DNA of 6,495 nt from an uncultured Bacilli bacterium (GTDB lineage Bacteria > Bacillota_I > Bacilli_A > RF39 > UBA660): NCBI GenBank assembly GCA_944363695.1, contig CALVUW010000066.1, positions 1 to 6,495 of the forward strand, in the 5' to 3' direction. Shown here one piece after another: positions 4,778 to 6,495 of the stretch. The notes under the pieces are model-generated. The model did no database searches. It worked only from the letters and a program-made list of their open reading frames with translations, and was not told where the DNA came from. Position numbers and translations under genes: made by a program. Positions within the stretch are counted from its first letter, which is position 1. Each line of letters starts with the position of its first letter.

Positions 4778-6495
4778 ATGAAAGCAAAGATACAGTCAAT
4801 GATAAAATGGTGTAAAAAGAAAAAAGGATTTTTATTTGTATTATTATGTCTAATCATTCTAACAATATTACGAGTGTATATGGCTATGCAAATTCCTCTT
4901 TTTGCTCAGGCTGGAGCTGATTATGATGACTTTTTAATGATTAAATACGCTGATAGTATTTTAACAGGTAATTGGTTGGGACCTTTTGGTCTTAGAACAT
5001 TAGCTAAAGGTGTTTCCTTTTCTCTATTTATTGTTATAACGTATTTATTACATATCCCATATTCACTGGCTTTAATTTTAGTATATATTGGTGCTATCCT
5101 AATTTTTATTCAAGCGATAAAAAAGCTAATCCCTAATTGTTGTTTTCTAGTATGTATGTATCTTGTTTTATTATTTTCTCCTGTTATGTTACATGTAGAA
5201 AATACTCAAAAAATCTATCGAGGGGGACTAATTGTTGCTTGTGCATTATTGATTGTTGGTGCGATGATTGGTTTATATACTAGGCGATATGAAAAAAGAT
5301 CTACACTTGTAAAATGGAGCCTTTTAGCAGGCATTAGTTTATCTTTCTTTTGGTTTTTAAAAGAAGATTCTATTTGGATTTTACCATTTGTTATTGGTGC
5401 TATGCTAATCATCATTATTGATATTTGTCAACATAAACCAAAAATAGACAAGATTCGTTCTAAAATTATCATTACGATTTTGCCGGTGATACTATTAGTC
5501 TTTGCTAATCTAGGTTACTGTTTAACTAATTATTTACATTATGGAGTTTTTACTGTAACGGATAGAACAGGAACTTATTTTACCGATATGATTCATGAAT
5601 TATTATTAATTGAGGATGAGCAAGACATTAAAAATGTTTGGATTACCAAAGATATGATGTATCAAGCTATCGAAGTTAGCCCCACCTTACAATCGATTGA
5701 AGAAGAAATTGATGATATGTATGAGCATTCTTGGGCTCTAAAAGATAATGGCGAAATTGAAGGAGATCTTATTTATTGGAGTTTAAAAGAAGCCGTTGAT
5801 GATGCTGGTATCTATGATCAAGGTGCTGTCGCGGTTAATGAGTTTTATCATCAGATAACAAAGGAATTACAAACTGCTTTTAAAGAAAAACGTTTAAAAG
5901 AAGAACAGGCTATCTTTTTATCTTCTGTTGCCAAAGGTTTGACTAAAGATGCTATAGATTATTACGCAAAGATTACTCCAGCGGCAATTGATACGCTAGT
6001 TGCTTATCGTGAAAATGAACTTTCTGTTTATGCGGCTACCGGTCCAAGAGAAGATATTGCACTAATGCAGCGTCTAACAAATTCAACCGTTGTTTGGCCT
6101 GATGAACTTACTGAGATGACAAAATCAACTACTGGTGTTATTTCATTAGCTAATTCACTTGCTGGTATCTATCAAACAACTGGTTGGTGTCTATTTATTC
6201 TAGGATGTGTAGGCTTTGTGTTACTAACGATTCGAATGATACGAAGTATTACACAAAAAACATATAAAGAAGTATCACTTTGGCTTATTACATTAGGATT
6301 ATTTGGCACTATGCTGGTATTATTTATAGGGGTAACTTGGTTTTGTAGTTTCTTTGATTTTACCACTCTACGTTATATTTATAATTATGGATGTGGTTTG
6401 ATTTCGTTACTACAAATTTTTGAAATAATTGGTATTTATGTAGTTGTACAATCAATCATTATGCTTTGGAAGAATAAAAGGGATAGAGTAGTTTA
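4778..6495 (+). CDS. Polytopic membrane protein, probable GT-C glycosyltransferase with large extracytoplasmic domain (3' end at or past window edge)
   Basis: The frame is open from ATG 4778 for 572 codons; the final two bases TA follow KNKRDRVV, so a stop immediately at the edge is likely but not proven. A basic N-terminus (KWCKKKK) precedes a first helix at ~18-38. Then comes a loop with AGADYDDFLM (45-54) and a WLGPFG segment (66-71). An acidic Asp pair just after helix 1 on the outer face is the catalytic-site pattern of GT-C enzymes using polyprenyl-phosphate sugars. Further hydrophobic segments lie near 79-113, 121-138, 148-167, 177-194, 198-216 and 229-248, with LKEDSIW (194-200) between two of them. 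Residues ~250-467 are hydrophilic and acidic, probably an outer domain, followed by three helices near 468-487, 499-520 and 535-562. It starts 14 bases after the previous stop with a weak site (AAGTGGG, 4764-4770). Inferred role: outer-face modification of the exported glycan. A ligase or polymerase role is the main alternative. No named family is certain. Confidence 0.8.
   Translation, partial: MKAKIQSMIKWCKKKKGFLFVLLCLIILTILRVYMAMQIPLFAQAGADYDDFLMIKYADSILTGNWLGPFGLRTLAKGVSFSLFIVITYLLHIPYSLALILVYIGAILIFIQAIKKLIPNCCFLVCMYLVLLFSPVMLHVENTQKIYRGGLIVACALLIVGAMIGLYTRRYEKRSTLVKWSLLAGISLSFFWFLKEDSIWILPFVIGAMLIIIIDICQHKPKIDKIRSKIIITILPVILLVFANLGYCLTNYLHYGVFTVTDRTGTYFTDMIHELLLIEDEQDIKNVWITKDMMYQAIEVSPTLQSIEEEIDDMYEHSWALKDNGEIEGDLIYWSLKEAVDDAGIYDQGAVAVNEFYHQITKELQTAFKEKRLKEEQAIFLSSVAKGLTKDAIDYYAKITPAAIDTLVAYRENELSVYAATGPREDIALMQRLTNSTVVWPDELTEMTKSTTGVISLANSLAGIYQTTGWCLFILGCVGFVLLTIRMIRSITQKTYKEVSLWLITLGLFGTMLVLFIGVTWFCSFFDFTTLRYIYNYGCGLISLLQIFEIIGIYVVVQSIIMLWKNKRDRVV

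Noticed and set aside
5215..5415. 66-codon open frame on the - strand
   Set aside because: It lies wholly inside the long + strand membrane-protein gene, has no ribosome site pattern, and its product is low-complexity and unlike any family I know. It is a shadow frame.
6172..6366. 64-codon open frame on the - strand
   Set aside because: It is antisense to the last membrane helices of the GT-C-like gene. Its Asn/Ser/Ile-rich content is what the complement of hydrophobic codons gives, and there is no sign of independent expression.
1..6495. tRNA, rRNA, CRISPR array, insertion sequence or phage attachment site
   Set aside because: No cloverleaf, regular spacer-repeat series, transposase or terminal inverted repeat was seen; coding sequence fills all but about 75 bases.

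Overview
The window is AT-rich (roughly one-third G+C by eye), tightly packed and coded entirely on the + strand. Codon use, strong AGGAGG-type ribosome sites and protein content point to a low-GC Gram-positive bacterium, most plausibly of the Lactobacillales (Enterococcus/Vagococcus/Streptococcus/Lactobacillus neighbourhood). Species cannot be fixed from the sequence alone. It is the inside of a cell-wall or surface polysaccharide gene cluster, of the rhamnose-polysaccharide or teichoic-acid-like kind that uses an ABC transporter for export.

Layout: (1) 1-191, the last 62 residues of an upstream protein, a charged coiled-coil tail ending in the SWKLTRPLRKL motif common in polysaccharide-cluster glycosyltransferases. 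(2) 192-250, the only real intergenic gap, with an extended -10 promoter, a short direct repeat and a strong ribosome site. (3) 251-994, ATPase of a polysaccharide ABC exporter (Wzt/TagH/RgpD type, without the C-terminal carbohydrate-binding domain). (4) 996-1763, its six-helix permease (Wzm/TagG/RgpC type). (5) 1763-2608, a GT2 glycosyltransferase resembling rhamnosyltransferases. (6) 2601-4763, a 720-residue protein with two tandem GT-B glycosyltransferase modules, the second WsaF/GT4-like. (7) 4778 to the window end, a polytopic membrane protein with a large extracytoplasmic domain, probably a GT-C glycosyltransferase; its reading frame is open for 572 codons and the last two bases are TA, so it may stop at or just past the edge.

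How they work together (inference): the GT2 and double-GT proteins build or extend an undecaprenyl-linked glycan in the cytoplasm. The ATPase and permease move the lipid-linked chain across the membrane. The GT-C-like protein would decorate the chain on the outer face. Genes 3-7 are separated by at most 14 bases or overlap, so they look like one translationally coupled operon started from the promoter at 200-230, possibly with read-through from upstream. No RNA gene, mobile element, CRISPR array or intrinsic terminator was seen.
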